Source: an uncultured Lachnospiraceae bacterium (GTDB lineage: Bacteria; Bacillota; Clostridia; Lachnospirales; Lachnospiraceae). Taken from it: a DNA stretch of 64,000 nucleotides. The translations under genes and the position numbers were made by a program. This document shows, piece by piece, positions 7,742 through 16,484 of the stretch. The notes beneath the pieces were generated by a model. The model was not told the origin of the DNA. It did no database searches and saw only the letters and a program-made list of their open reading frames with translations. The DNA lies in the NCBI GenBank assembly GCA_949840915.1, contig CATKXY010000010.1, positions 1 through 64,000 of the forward strand. Direction: 5' to 3'. Numbering within the stretch: the stretch's first letter is position 1; every line of letters starts with the position of its first letter.

Positions 7742-9193
7742 TTACAGAAAATTGCAGAGTATTATAGCTCCCACATACACTCCCATCACCGCCTTCTGCG
7801 GGGTTCCGGGATTGCCCCGCAGCCAGATACCGATATTTCGCAGGATCAGAATCAAAAAGGCCATGGAACAAAAGAGAGCAGTGCGGTCCCCGGAGGCATA
7901 GATCGTGGGTGAAAAGCCCATGATCACTCTGGATAGAAATCCTGCGCTCAGCACAAGAAGCTGAAGTATCGTCTCCCTGCCCGCACCGTGAAGATTGTAG
8001 ATCGTCAGAGACACGCATATCAGTACTGCCAGATAGATTATCGTCTGGATGCCCACCATGGCTGCCGGGAAATCTCCCTGCCCGGCAATCTGTCTGTTCT
8101 CGGCGAGGACGCTGAGCAGCCTGCGTCCCCGGGGCACATTGAGGCCATATAGCAAAAATCGAAAACCGTACATACACAGCCAGCAGGCGGCAAGCGGACA
8201 CAGGGCACAGAGCAGCCGCAGTATGCTCCGCCTCGTACGTTTCTCGGATCCGGATGACACGCAGCCCTCACTTGCCAAATCTGCCGAAGCTCCGGTCAGC
8301 AGGCACAAAAACAGAACTCCCGTCAGGCAGGCAAACAGATAACATACCTGCCCATGCCCGCCTGCAATGTAATAATGTGCGTTCTCCAAAAATCCCATAA
8401 GCAGCTTTTCACCCGTACTCATCTGTGTAAATTCTGGAAAATACTTTCCGGTCTCATAAAGCATACGGTTTTGATTTCCCGGAGACGCACAGATAAGGCA
8501 CAACTGTGCCGCCGCAAGCGACATCTGAATTCCAAACAGGACAACGGTCGAAACCGGCTCCGCATCAGACGGCAGATGCTTTCTGCGCTGATTGATAAGG
8601 CGATTGATCCGTCTGATTCCAAAATACATGGCAAATACCGCATAGACTCCCGATAGGATCGCGCACATCTGTTCCATATTGGCGGCATACAGCATACAGA
8701 GCGGGCAGATCACATATTCCCAGCCCGGACAGCGCTCCCCAAATAGCCGGTGCCTGATGGGACGCATTGCCACCAGTCCAAGGGTCAGACACCACAGATA
8801 GTTGACCGTGGTAGTGATCCAGCCCGCGCTGCACAAGGAACCCAAGGGAACCATCCACATAATGGCAAAAAACAGAAGCTGATCCCGCAGCTTATTCTCC
8901 GACCCGAACAGATCTGCGGTGATCCACACCAGAACCAGAACCACAGCAATATTCATAACCCGCCAGATAAACGGATTTGCGGCAGCCAGAGCCATCAGCC
9001 CCGCCTCAATGATCACCCGGGAGGTCCATGTACGGTAGCGCAGGTCCAGGAATTCCAGATGCGGGGTCCTCTCCCAATATCCTGCAAAAATCAGATCATC
9101 CTCAAAACCGGGATGAATCAAAAACTGTACTGCTGTGAGAACCGCAAGAAAAAGAATCATGATTTTGAACTGCTTCTGCCGGATTACCGCCAC
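7742..9193 (-). CDS. DUF6056-like multi-pass membrane protein (GT-C-like)
   Basis: The 483-residue protein has about 11-12 membrane helices and an acidic motif in the first external loop, HPGFEDDLIFAGYW (Asp32-Asp33), followed by TSRVIIEAGL. This is the layout of GT-C fold lipid-linked sugar transferases and matches my memory of the DUF6056 family. The acidic pair would be the catalytic site if it is a transferase. The annotated start is a GTG with a poor ribosome site, and a nearby internal ATG (residue 12) is possible. It stands alone downstream of ileS and is G/C-rich, unlike the island to its left. Confidence 0.6.
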   Translation of the reverse strand: MAVIRQKQFKIMILFLAVLTAVQFLIHPGFEDDLIFAGYWERTPHLEFLDLRYRTWTSRVIIEAGLMALAAANPFIWRVMNIAVVLVLVWITADLFGSENKLRDQLLFFAIMWMVPLGSLCSAGWITTTVNYLWCLTLGLVAMRPIRHRLFGERCPGWEYVICPLCMLYAANMEQMCAILSGVYAVFAMYFGIRRINRLINQRRKHLPSDAEPVSTVVLFGIQMSLAAAQLCLICASPGNQNRMLYETGKYFPEFTQMSTGEKLLMGFLENAHYYIAGGHGQVCYLFACLTGVLFLCLLTGASADLASEGCVSSGSEKRTRRSILRLLCALCPLAACWLCMYGFRFLLYGLNVPRGRRLLSVLAENRQIAGQGDFPAAMVGIQTIIYLAVLICVSLTIYNLHGAGRETILQLLVLSAGFLSRVIMGFSPTIYASGDRTALFCSMAFLILILRNIGIWLRGNPGTPQKAVMGVYVGAIILCNFL

Positions 9194-9233
9194 CCCCTGT
9201 CCGCTGCATCAAATGATTTTTATCAGACGACAG

Positions 9234-9266
9234 AAGCGGTGTCCGAGACTGTCTCGGGCACCGCTT
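9234..9266 (-). terminator. Stem-loop downstream of ileS
   Basis: AAGCGGTGTCCGAGA (9234-9248) pairs with TCTCGGGCACCGCTT (9252-9266) except for a T opposite G near the middle. It lies 43 bp past the ileS stop codon. The stem is strong but the following bases on the minus strand are only weakly T-rich, so termination may be partial. Confidence 0.6.
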
Positions 9267-9309
9267 CTTCCATATCATTATCTCATGATGAGCGTGACAT
9301 TATTCGTTT

Positions 9310-12300
9310 TCAGCTCTTTTCAATGGAGATTACCACATTTTCTCCGTTTACATTCCATTCCTTTGACACCGCATAGCTCTCCCCGCTTCCCAGCGCATCG
9401 GCCAATACCTTGCAGCAGATGGCCCCGCTGTTTCTGCCTGCGATAGCAGAGAGCTTCTCATTGCCGTTGAGTGAAACAAGAATGTGGTCCATGACTTCAA
9501 AATCCGCATCCTTGCGCATGGTCTGAATCTTGCTGATAATCTCATACACAAAACCTTCCTCAACCAGCTCCTCGGTGAGATTGGTGTCCAGAACCACGGT
9601 CATCCGGTTATCCTCCTGAGACACATACCCCTCCTTCTGTGCCATCTCGATGAGCAGATCCTCCTTGGAAAGCTCCACAGCCACACCGTCCACATCGAAC
9701 TTTAACACACCCTCCGCGTTCAGCTCATCCATGGCGGCATTGCCGTCCAGCGCAGCCAGCGCTTTCTGAATTCCTCCCAGCTGCTTGCCGTACTTCGGTC
9801 CCACGGTGCGCAGCTGCGGCTTGAAGGTGTAGGAGGTAAAGGCTCTCACATCATCGGCAAACACAACCTCCTTCACATTCAGCTCGTCCTCTATGATAGC
9901 TGTGCAGAACTCATTCAGCGTAAAGTCAGAGCGAATGTACATCCTGCTCACCGGCTGACGGTTCTTGATGGCCGCATCGTTTCTGCAGGCGCGTCCCATC
10001 ACCACCGCATCCAGCACATTCTCCATATCCTTCTCCAGCTCTCTGTCGATAAAGCGTTCTTCCACTACAGGGAAATCGCACAGGTGAATGCTCTCGGGAG
10101 CCTTTGCGTCGCTGCCGCACACCAGATTCCGATAGATGTCCTCCGTCATAAAGGGAATCATGGGAGCAGCCGCCTTACAGATTGTCAGCAAAGCCGTATA
10201 GAGCGTCATATAGGCATTGATCTTGTCCTGCTCCATACCCTTGGCCCAGAAACGCTCACGGCTGCGGCGCACATACCAATTGCTCAGCTCGTCCACAAAA
10301 TCCTGCATGGCTTTCGCGGCCTCAGGGATGCGATAAGCGTCCAGATGAGCGTCCACTTCCCCAACCACTGTGTTCAATCTGGACAGGATCCACTTGTCCA
10401 GAACCGCCAGGTTGTCATATTCCAGCGTATATTTGGCGGCGTCAAATCCGTCGATATTTGCATACAGCACAAAGAATGCATAAGTGTTCCACAGAGTACC
10501 CATGAATTTGCGCTGTCCCTCCTGCACAGCCTTGCCTGAAAAACGCTTGGGCAGCCAGGGTGCGCCGCTGGTATAGAAATACCATCGGATGGCGTCCGCG
10601 CCGTAGGTCTGCAGCGCCTCGAAGGGATCCACCGCATTGCCCTTGCTCTTGCTCATCTTCTGACCGTTTTCATCCAGTACAAGACCCGTGACGATAACAT
10701 TCTCATACGGAGCCTTGTTGAAGAGCAGCGTGGACTCTGCCAACAGGGAGTAAAACCATCCTCGGGTCTGATCCACGCCCTCGGAGATAAACTGTGCGGG
10801 GAACTGCCGCTCAAAGAGCTCCTTGTTCTCAAAGGGATAGTGATGCTGTGCAAAAGGCATTGCCCCTGAGTCAAACCAGCAGTCGATCACCTCCGGCACG
10901 CGCCGCATCTGCCCGCCGCACGCCGGGCACTTGATGGTGATCTCGTCGATGTAGGGCCTGTGAAACTCCACGGTCTTTGCCGCCTCGTTCCCGCTCATCC
11001 GGTACAGCTCCTCGCGGCTTCCCACCGCATGCTGACAGCCGCATTCACATTCCCAGATATTTAAGGGCGTACCCCAATAACGGTTCCGGGATAATCCCCA
11101 GTCCTGAATATTCTCCAGCCAGTTGCCGAAACGTCCCTCGCCGATGGACTGCGGAATCCAGTTGATGGTATTGTTGTTGCGGATCAGATCCTCCTTCACC
11201 GCAGTCATCTTGATAAACCAGGACTCTCTCGCATAGTAGAGCAGCGGAGTATCGCATCTCCAGCAGAACGGGTAGTCATGCTCAAACCTGGGCGCGGAGA
11301 AAAGCTTGTCCTCCGCCTCCAGATCCCGCAAGATATCGGGATCCGCATCCTTCACGAATTTGCCGGCATAGGGTGTCTCCTGCGTCATATTGCCCCTGCC
11401 GTCCACAAACTGCACAAAGGGCAGGTCATAAGCTCTTCCCACCTTGGCGTCGTCCTCACCGAAAGCCGGAGCAATATGCACGATTCCCGTGCCGTCCGAC
11501 ATTGTGACATAAGTGTCGCAAGTAATGAAATGAGCCTTTTTCTTCTGTTTTGCAGCGGCATCGCCCGCACAGGCAAACAGAGGCTCATACTCTCTGTATT
11601 CCAGATCCTTTCCCTGATAAGTCTCCAGCACCTCATAGGAAGCCTCTCCCTCTGCGGCCAGGCTGCCCAGCACCTGATCCAGAAGCGCCTGAGCCATATA
11701 ATAGGTCTTACCGTCTGCCGCCTTGACCTTACAGTAAGTCTCCTCGGGATGCATACACAGCGCCACATTGGAGGGCAGCGTCCAGGGGGTGGTGGTCCAG
11801 GCCAGGAAATAAGCATCCTCGCCCACAGCCTTAAAGCGTACCACTGCGGAACGCTCCTTCACCTGCTTATAGCCCTGCGCCACCTCATGACTGGACAGAG
11901 GGGTGCCGCAGCGGGGGCAGTAGGGGACGATCTTAAAGCCCTTGTACAGCAGCTTTTTGTCCCAGATCGTCTTAAGCGCCCACCACTCGGATTCAATGTA
12001 ATCGTCATGATAGGTCACATAGGGTTCGTCCATGTCGGCCCAAAATCCCACCGTCTGGGAAAAATCCTCCCACATTCCCTTGTATTTCCAAACGCTCTCC
12101 TTACACTTGTCGATAAAGGGAGCCAGTCCGTACTCCTCGATCTGCTCCTTGCCGTCCAGGCCCAGAAGTCTCTCCACCTCCAGCTCCACAGGCAGACCAT
12201 GCGTATCCCATCCGGCCTTTCTGGGTACCATACAGCCCTTCATTGCGCGGTATCGCGGAATCATATCCTTGATGGTGCGGCCCTCCACATGCCCGATATG

Positions 12301-12462
12301 GGGCTTGCCGTTTGCTGTGGGCGGTCCGTCATAAAAGGTATAGGTGGGACCATCCTTACGGCTGTCCATACTCTTCCGAAAAATGTCGTTGTCGGCCCAG
12401 AATTTTTCGATGGCCTTCTCCCGCTCCACAAAATTTAAATTTTTGTCTACCTGCCTGTACAT
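9310..12462 (-). CDS. ileS: Isoleucyl-tRNA synthetase
   Basis: This 1050-residue class I synthetase charges tRNA-Ile with isoleucine. It has the HIGH motif in PPTANGKPHIGHVEGRTIKD (about 50-70), the WDTHGLPVELEVE editing-domain entry, the zinc-like cysteine clusters (CPRCG, CECGC, CPACG) and the KMSKS loop GQKMSKSKGN (about 600). The start is the ATG behind AAAGGAGACATGAG; the frame stays open upstream through the T-box leader, but that part is not coding. Length and wording of the signatures resemble the long, eukaryote-like IleRS form rather than the E. coli form. The gene is under T-box control. Confidence 0.95.
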   Translation of the reverse strand: MYRQVDKNLNFVEREKAIEKFWADNDIFRKSMDSRKDGPTYTFYDGPPTANGKPHIGHVEGRTIKDMIPRYRAMKGCMVPRKAGWDTHGLPVELEVERLLGLDGKEQIEEYGLAPFIDKCKESVWKYKGMWEDFSQTVGFWADMDEPYVTYHDDYIESEWWALKTIWDKKLLYKGFKIVPYCPRCGTPLSSHEVAQGYKQVKERSAVVRFKAVGEDAYFLAWTTTPWTLPSNVALCMHPEETYCKVKAADGKTYYMAQALLDQVLGSLAAEGEASYEVLETYQGKDLEYREYEPLFACAGDAAAKQKKKAHFITCDTYVTMSDGTGIVHIAPAFGEDDAKVGRAYDLPFVQFVDGRGNMTQETPYAGKFVKDADPDILRDLEAEDKLFSAPRFEHDYPFCWRCDTPLLYYARESWFIKMTAVKEDLIRNNNTINWIPQSIGEGRFGNWLENIQDWGLSRNRYWGTPLNIWECECGCQHAVGSREELYRMSGNEAAKTVEFHRPYIDEITIKCPACGGQMRRVPEVIDCWFDSGAMPFAQHHYPFENKELFERQFPAQFISEGVDQTRGWFYSLLAESTLLFNKAPYENVIVTGLVLDENGQKMSKSKGNAVDPFEALQTYGADAIRWYFYTSGAPWLPKRFSGKAVQEGQRKFMGTLWNTYAFFVLYANIDGFDAAKYTLEYDNLAVLDKWILSRLNTVVGEVDAHLDAYRIPEAAKAMQDFVDELSNWYVRRSRERFWAKGMEQDKINAYMTLYTALLTICKAAAPMIPFMTEDIYRNLVCGSDAKAPESIHLCDFPVVEERFIDRELEKDMENVLDAVVMGRACRNDAAIKNRQPVSRMYIRSDFTLNEFCTAIIEDELNVKEVVFADDVRAFTSYTFKPQLRTVGPKYGKQLGGIQKALAALDGNAAMDELNAEGVLKFDVDGVAVELSKEDLLIEMAQKEGYVSQEDNRMTVVLDTNLTEELVEEGFVYEIISKIQTMRKDADFEVMDHILVSLNGNEKLSAIAGRNSGAICCKVLADALGSGESYAVSKEWNVNGENVVISIEKS

Positions 12463-12479
12463 CTCATGTCTCCTTTCCA

Positions 12480-12720
12480 AAACTAAATAAAGCTTCGTCC
12501 CGCAACAGGACGAAGCCTCAATTCTTCGCAAACCACCTCTTACAGCATACCCTCTTGTGCGAGTGATATGGTATCCGATAACGGCGGATCTCCGTCCGAA
12601 GCTACTCGATCTTTCACACGGCTGCTCAAAAGTGATTTTCACCGTTTCCCTACTCGCACCGGACTCCCACCGTCACCGGTTCGCTTTGCCTTTCAAAATA
12701 CGGTTACTCTCTTTGTCATC
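12480..12720 (-). promoter_or_regulatory. T-box riboswitch leader of ileS (isoleucine)
   Basis: The untranslated leader shows the ordered T-box parts on the minus strand: AGAGAGTAACCG at the start of stem I, the GGTGGGAGTCC region, a candidate specifier ATC (12634-12636) in GAAAATCAC, the T-box AAGAGGTGGTTTGCGAAG (12524-12541) and finally an intrinsic terminator. Uncharged tRNA-Ile would pair with the specifier and the T-box bulge (TGGT) and prevent the terminator. The ATC specifier fits the downstream ileS. The outer boundaries are approximate. Confidence 0.88.
12492..12516 (-). terminator. T-box-associated intrinsic terminator
   Basis: On the minus strand GCTTCGTCC and GGACGAAGC form a 9-bp stem with a short loop, followed by TTTATTTAGTTTT. 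It lies between the T-box sequence and the ileS start and is the attenuator half of the switch. Confidence 0.85.
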
Positions 12721-12744
12721 GCATTTGTCAATAATCTGTTTCTG

Positions 12745-12774
12745 ATTATAGCGCGCACACTTATCGCTTGTCAA
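12745..12774 (-). promoter_or_regulatory. ileS promoter
   Basis: On the minus strand TTGACA (12769-12774) and TATAAT (12745-12750), both perfect consensus boxes, are 18 bp apart. Transcription would start about 25 bp before the T-box leader. Confidence 0.75.
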
Positions 12775-12781
12775 TGTTTTC

Positions 12782-12810
12782 TTGCCATTTATCACGCATA
12801 AGAGTATAAT
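12782..12810 (+). promoter_or_regulatory. Diguanylate cyclase promoter
   Basis: TTGCCA (12782-12787) and TATAAT (12805-12810) have a 17-bp spacer, 30 bp before the start codon of the GGDEF gene. It is divergent from the ileS promoter, with the two -35 boxes only 7 bp apart. Confidence 0.7.
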
Positions 12811-12840
12811 GTAGAATGATACTAAACTGGGAGATGTGCT

Positions 12841-14136
12841 ATGCATTCAGAAAATAGAGGAAAAATCGGACAGGTTCTTCAAATGATCAATATTATTCCG
12901 CTGCTGGCCTTTTGCACCGTTACTGTGTTCCTGAGTTACCAGTGGTTTTCCCGCACCATGCACAATGAGGTCCGCCGGGAGCTGCAGTATGTGGCACGCA
13001 ACATCAACACGCTGATGGAGACGGCCTATCCCGGAGATTACAGGCTGGAAGGGGAAAGCTCCTTCAAACTGTACAAGGGCGACACGGATATCACCAACGC
13101 ATATAAGCTGGTGGACCGGATCAAGTCAGACACCGATCTTGAGATCACGCTCTTCTATCAGGACACGCGCATACTGACTACGCTCTATGATACTTCCGGC
13201 GTCCGCATTGTTGGAAGCGGAGCGCCGTCCGTCATTATCGAGGAAGTTTTAAAGGGCGGCGAGGATCGTTTTTACAGCAATGTCCTGATAAACGGCTCTA
13301 ACTACTTTTCCTATTATATGCCCATACACAATTCCGACAACACGGCCGTGGGCATGATATTTGTGGGCAAACCTACCAAAGATGTGGATGCCGCTGTGCA
13401 GCAGTCCCTCTATCCGCTGATTCTCACCACCATCTGTACGACTATCGCTATCTCGCTCTTCCTGTTTTTCTATACCAGAAGGCTGATGACCGCACTGCAT
13501 TATATCCGCAATTTTCTGGCGGATGTGGCCACAGGCAATCTGACTGCGGAGCTGGATCCGTCGGTATCGGGACGCAAAGATGAATTCGGCGACATCGGCC
13601 GCTCTGCGGTAGCCATGCAGCGGTCCCTGCGCACCATGGTAGATCAGGACGCGCTGACTGAGCTGTACAACCGCCGCTGTGCAGACCGCAAGCTCAAACA
13701 GGTGATCCGCAAATATGAGACACAGGGCACCCCCTTTTGTCTGGCGATCGGCGATATCGACTTTTTCAAGAAGGTCAATGACTCATACGGCCACGACTGC
13801 GGCGACATGATCCTGAAAAACATCTCCGTCAAACTCAAGACACACCTGTATGCCAACGGCTTTGTGGCACGCTGGGGCGGGGAAGAATTTCTTCTGGTAT
13901 TCGAGCGGACGGAAATAAACGATGCATATAAAATATTAACGGCGCTTCTGAACGATATCCGTGCCATGGAGAGCACTTACGAGAATCACATAATCCAGGT
14001 GACCATGACCTTCGGTCTGACCGCAGGCGATACCACGGATCTGGTACAGCTGCTGCGCCAGGCGGACGACAGACTCTACTACGGCAAGACCCACGGCAGA
14101 AACCAGATTGTGTGGGGATCGCGTACAGAGACGTAA
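12841..14136 (+). CDS. Membrane diguanylate cyclase (Cache-HAMP-GGDEF)
   Basis: The 431-residue protein has TM1 at about 15-37, an extracellular single-Cache-like sensor (about 40-185, ending in YYMPIHNSDNTAVGMIFVGK), TM2 at about 192-215, a HAMP linker and a C-terminal GGDEF domain from about 268 (DALTELYNRR). The active-site motif is GGEEF (ARWGGEEFLLVF), with the metal Asp in GDIDFFKKVND. No R-x-x-D inhibitory site is seen five residues before GGEEF. It should make c-di-GMP in response to an extracellular ligand. A second GGDEF protein lies at 18589-20508, and a flagellin gene lies between the two. Confidence 0.9.
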   Translation: MHSENRGKIGQVLQMINIIPLLAFCTVTVFLSYQWFSRTMHNEVRRELQYVARNINTLMETAYPGDYRLEGESSFKLYKGDTDITNAYKLVDRIKSDTDLEITLFYQDTRILTTLYDTSGVRIVGSGAPSVIIEEVLKGGEDRFYSNVLINGSNYFSYYMPIHNSDNTAVGMIFVGKPTKDVDAAVQQSLYPLILTTICTTIAISLFLFFYTRRLMTALHYIRNFLADVATGNLTAELDPSVSGRKDEFGDIGRSAVAMQRSLRTMVDQDALTELYNRRCADRKLKQVIRKYETQGTPFCLAIGDIDFFKKVNDSYGHDCGDMILKNISVKLKTHLYANGFVARWGGEEFLLVFERTEINDAYKILTALLNDIRAMESTYENHIIQVTMTFGLTAGDTTDLVQLLRQADDRLYYGKTHGRNQIVWGSRTET

Positions 14137-14163
14137 AATATGACACGGAATAAAACATTATGC

Positions 14164-14192
14164 TTGTCTTTTGACAGAATCTGGTATATAGT
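14164..14192 (+). promoter_or_regulatory. Candidate pncB promoter
   Basis: TTGTCT (14164-14169) and TATAGT (14187-14192) are separated by 17 bp, about 54 bp before the pncB start. A TTGACA nearby (14171-14176) has no well-spaced -10 partner. Confidence 0.45.
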
Positions 14193-14245
14193 ACAGTTAA
14201 TTTACAGTTGTCTTGTCAGATACAGGCAACAGAAACGAGGAATTT

Positions 14246-15700
14246 ATGGATCGTCAAAATCTTACGCTGCTGACCGACCTCTACGAATTGACCATGATGC
14301 AGGGGTATTTTAAAAACAAGGATCGCAATGAAACGGTGATATTCGATGCCTTTTACCGCAATAATCCCTGCGACGGCGGTTATGCCGTCTGTGCCGGGCT
14401 CGAACAGCTTATCCAGTATATTAAGGAGCTGCGCTTTGAGGAGGAGGATATCGCTTATCTGGCATCTCTCGGCCTCTTTGAACAGGATTTTCTGGATTAT
14501 CTGAGAGATTTCCGCTTTTCCGGAGACATCTGGGCCATTCCCGAGGGAACCGTCATGTTTCCCAGAGAGCCCATGGTCAAGGTGATCGCACCTATCATGG
14601 AAGCTCAGCTTGTGGAGACTGCCATATTGAATATCATCAATCATCAGAGTCTGATCGCCACCAAGGCCTCCAGAGTCTGTTTTGCGGCCCGGGGAGACGG
14701 AATCATGGAATTCGGGCTTCGGAGAGCACAGGGACCCGATGCCGGCACCTACGGCGCCAGAGCGGCAGTCATCGGCGGCTGCATCGGCACCAGCAACGTG
14801 CTGGCAGGCCAGCTCTTTGACGTGCCTGTAAAGGGAACCCATGCCCACAGCTGGATCATGAGCTTTCCCGACGAGTATACCGCTTTCAAAACCTATGCGG
14901 ACATGTACCCTTCCGCCTGTATTCTGCTTGCGGACACCTATGACACTCTGAAATCCGGCGTACCCAATGCCATCCGGGTGTTCACAGAGATGCGGGAGGC
15001 CGGCATTCCGCTGACCTTCTACGGCATCCGGCTGGACAGCGGCGATCTGGCTTATCTCTCCAAGAAAGCACGCAGGATGCTGGACGCCGCAGGTTTTCCC
15101 GACGCGGTGATCTCCGCCTCCAATGATCTGGATGAATTCCTGATCGACAGCCTGAAGGTTCAGGGTGCAACCATCACCTCCTGGGGTGTGGGCACCAATC
15201 TGATCACCTCCAAGGATAACCCCTCCTTCGGCGGCGTCTATAAGCTGGCTGCCATCCAGGACGAAAACGGCGCGTTTGTGCCCAAGATCAAGCTCTCAGA
15301 GAACAGTGAGAAGGTCACCAACCCCGGCGACAAGATGATTTACCGTATTTATGAGAAGGATTCCGGCAAGGTCAAGGCCGACCTGATCTGTCTGGTGGAC
15401 GAGACATATGACGAAGCGGACGACCTGCTCCTCTTCGATCCCCAGGAACCCTGGAAAAAGACAAAATTAAAGGGCGGCTCCTACACCCTGCGCCCGATCA
15501 TGAAGCATATTTTCGAGGGAGGAGAGTGCATCTATGACTCTCCCAAGGTTATGGATATCCGCGCCTACTGCCAGAAAGAATTAAACACCCTATGGGACGA
15601 GACCAGAAGACTGGTGAATCCCCACAGGGTGTATGTGGACCTGTCCAGGAAGCTGTATGACATGAAGCTGACCCTGCTGGATCAGATGAGCGAGAAATAA
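14246..15700 (+). CDS. pncB: Nicotinate phosphoribosyltransferase
   Basis: This 484-residue enzyme joins nicotinate and PRPP to give nicotinate mononucleotide in NAD salvage. It begins MDRQNLTLLTDLYELTMMQGYF, the hallmark start of the family, and shows the FGLRRAQGPDAGTYGARAA segment with the catalytic histidine-equivalent loop, the GTHAHSWIMSFPDEYTAF block and the RLDSGDL phosphate-binding motif. The start is the ATG with CGAGG upstream rather than the TTG 33 bp earlier. It stands alone between the cyclase gene and convergent spoVT. A nicotinamidase-like gene, which could supply nicotinate, lies at 35.7 kb. Confidence 0.93.
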   Translation: MDRQNLTLLTDLYELTMMQGYFKNKDRNETVIFDAFYRNNPCDGGYAVCAGLEQLIQYIKELRFEEEDIAYLASLGLFEQDFLDYLRDFRFSGDIWAIPEGTVMFPREPMVKVIAPIMEAQLVETAILNIINHQSLIATKASRVCFAARGDGIMEFGLRRAQGPDAGTYGARAAVIGGCIGTSNVLAGQLFDVPVKGTHAHSWIMSFPDEYTAFKTYADMYPSACILLADTYDTLKSGVPNAIRVFTEMREAGIPLTFYGIRLDSGDLAYLSKKARRMLDAAGFPDAVISASNDLDEFLIDSLKVQGATITSWGVGTNLITSKDNPSFGGVYKLAAIQDENGAFVPKIKLSENSEKVTNPGDKMIYRIYEKDSGKVKADLICLVDETYDEADDLLLFDPQEPWKKTKLKGGSYTLRPIMKHIFEGGECIYDSPKVMDIRAYCQKELNTLWDETRRLVNPHRVYVDLSRKLYDMKLTLLDQMSEK

Positions 15701-15712
15701 CTGCCGTCTCCT

Positions 15713-16258
15713 TTACTGCTCCATCTGTCTGCCCAGAAAACCTGCGGCAGACAGGATCAGCTTCTGTTCCACCTCGCCCATCCTGCCCCGGTTGTCATTG
15801 TCCAGGAGCACTACGCTTCCGATGATATCACCCTCGCAGATGATGGGCGCCACAGCCTGATGCTGATAATCATTATCCCCGTCCTGGCAGACAGGGATAA
15901 AGTTCCTGTCGCCTCTTGCAGCCAGAAAGGTCTCGCGTTTATTGACTTTCTCCTCCAGTTCCCGGCTCACCGCCTTATTCAGGAGCTGCTTATATCCCCC
16001 TGCCGCTGCGATAAACTGATCCCTGTCCGCGATCACTGCGGCATGCCCGGACACCTGAGCCAGACTCTCTGCATATTGTCTCGCAAAGGTGCTCATCTCC
16101 CCGATGGGAGAATACTTTTTCAAAATGATCTGCCCCTCTCTGTCTGTGTAAATCTCCAGAGGATCGGATTCCCGAATATGAAGCGTACGCCTGATTTCTT
16201 TAGGAATCACAATTCGTCCCAGATCATCTATTCTTCTGACAATACCCGTTGCTTTCAC
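15713..16258 (-). CDS. spoVT: Stage V sporulation protein T (AbrB-type regulator)
   Basis: The 181-residue protein has an AbrB swapped-hairpin DNA-binding domain at the N-terminus (KATGIVRRIDDLGRIVIPKE, 2-21) and a C-terminal GAF-like domain ending in AAGFLGRQMEQ, closely matching Bacillus SpoVT in both ends and length. SpoVT adjusts sigma-G-dependent forespore gene expression and spore coat/germination properties. The start is a GTG with GGAGG eight bases upstream, which gives the typical MKATGIVRR beginning; ATG codons upstream have poorer sites. It converges on pncB with a 12-bp gap. It is good evidence that the organism makes endospores. Confidence 0.93.
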   Translation of the reverse strand: MKATGIVRRIDDLGRIVIPKEIRRTLHIRESDPLEIYTDREGQIILKKYSPIGEMSTFARQYAESLAQVSGHAAVIADRDQFIAAAGGYKQLLNKAVSRELEEKVNKRETFLAARGDRNFIPVCQDGDNDYQHQAVAPIICEGDIIGSVVLLDNDNRGRMGEVEQKLILSAAGFLGRQMEQ

Positions 16259-16395
16259 AATACTTTCCTCCATAAATATTTTCCATTTTCTCAGATCTGC
16301 ATTTCCAAATCTTAAGTGTGGAGTTAGTATGTGGAAAAAGATAAAGATTATGCGCTGCATGTCCATTTGATCCCTTTCCCCATATTATATCAATC

Positions 16396-16423
16396 TAATT
16401 AAAATTCACAAATCAGTCGATAT
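16396..16423 (+). promoter_or_regulatory. Possible sigma-28 (SigD) promoter of flagellin
   Basis: TAAT (16396-16399) and GTCGATAT (16416-16423), with 16 bp between, resemble the flagellar sigma consensus TAAA-N15-GCCGATAA with several mismatches. It lies about 60 bp before the flagellin start codon. The match is partial. Confidence 0.35.
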
Positions 16424-16484
16424 ATCAAATATTATGCACTGGCAAAATACTGCCTGACAACAGCCGGATCATCAGGAGGACAAG

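Noticed and set aside
11278..12438. A 386-codon open frame on the plus strand opposite ileS
   Set aside because: It lies wholly antisense to a clear ileS gene, has His/Leu-rich shadow composition, no ribosome site and no recognisable domain.
12463..12642. N-terminal 60-codon extension of ileS
   Set aside because: The stretch is the T-box leader including its terminator; the ATG at 12462 has the proper ribosome site and normal IleRS beginning.
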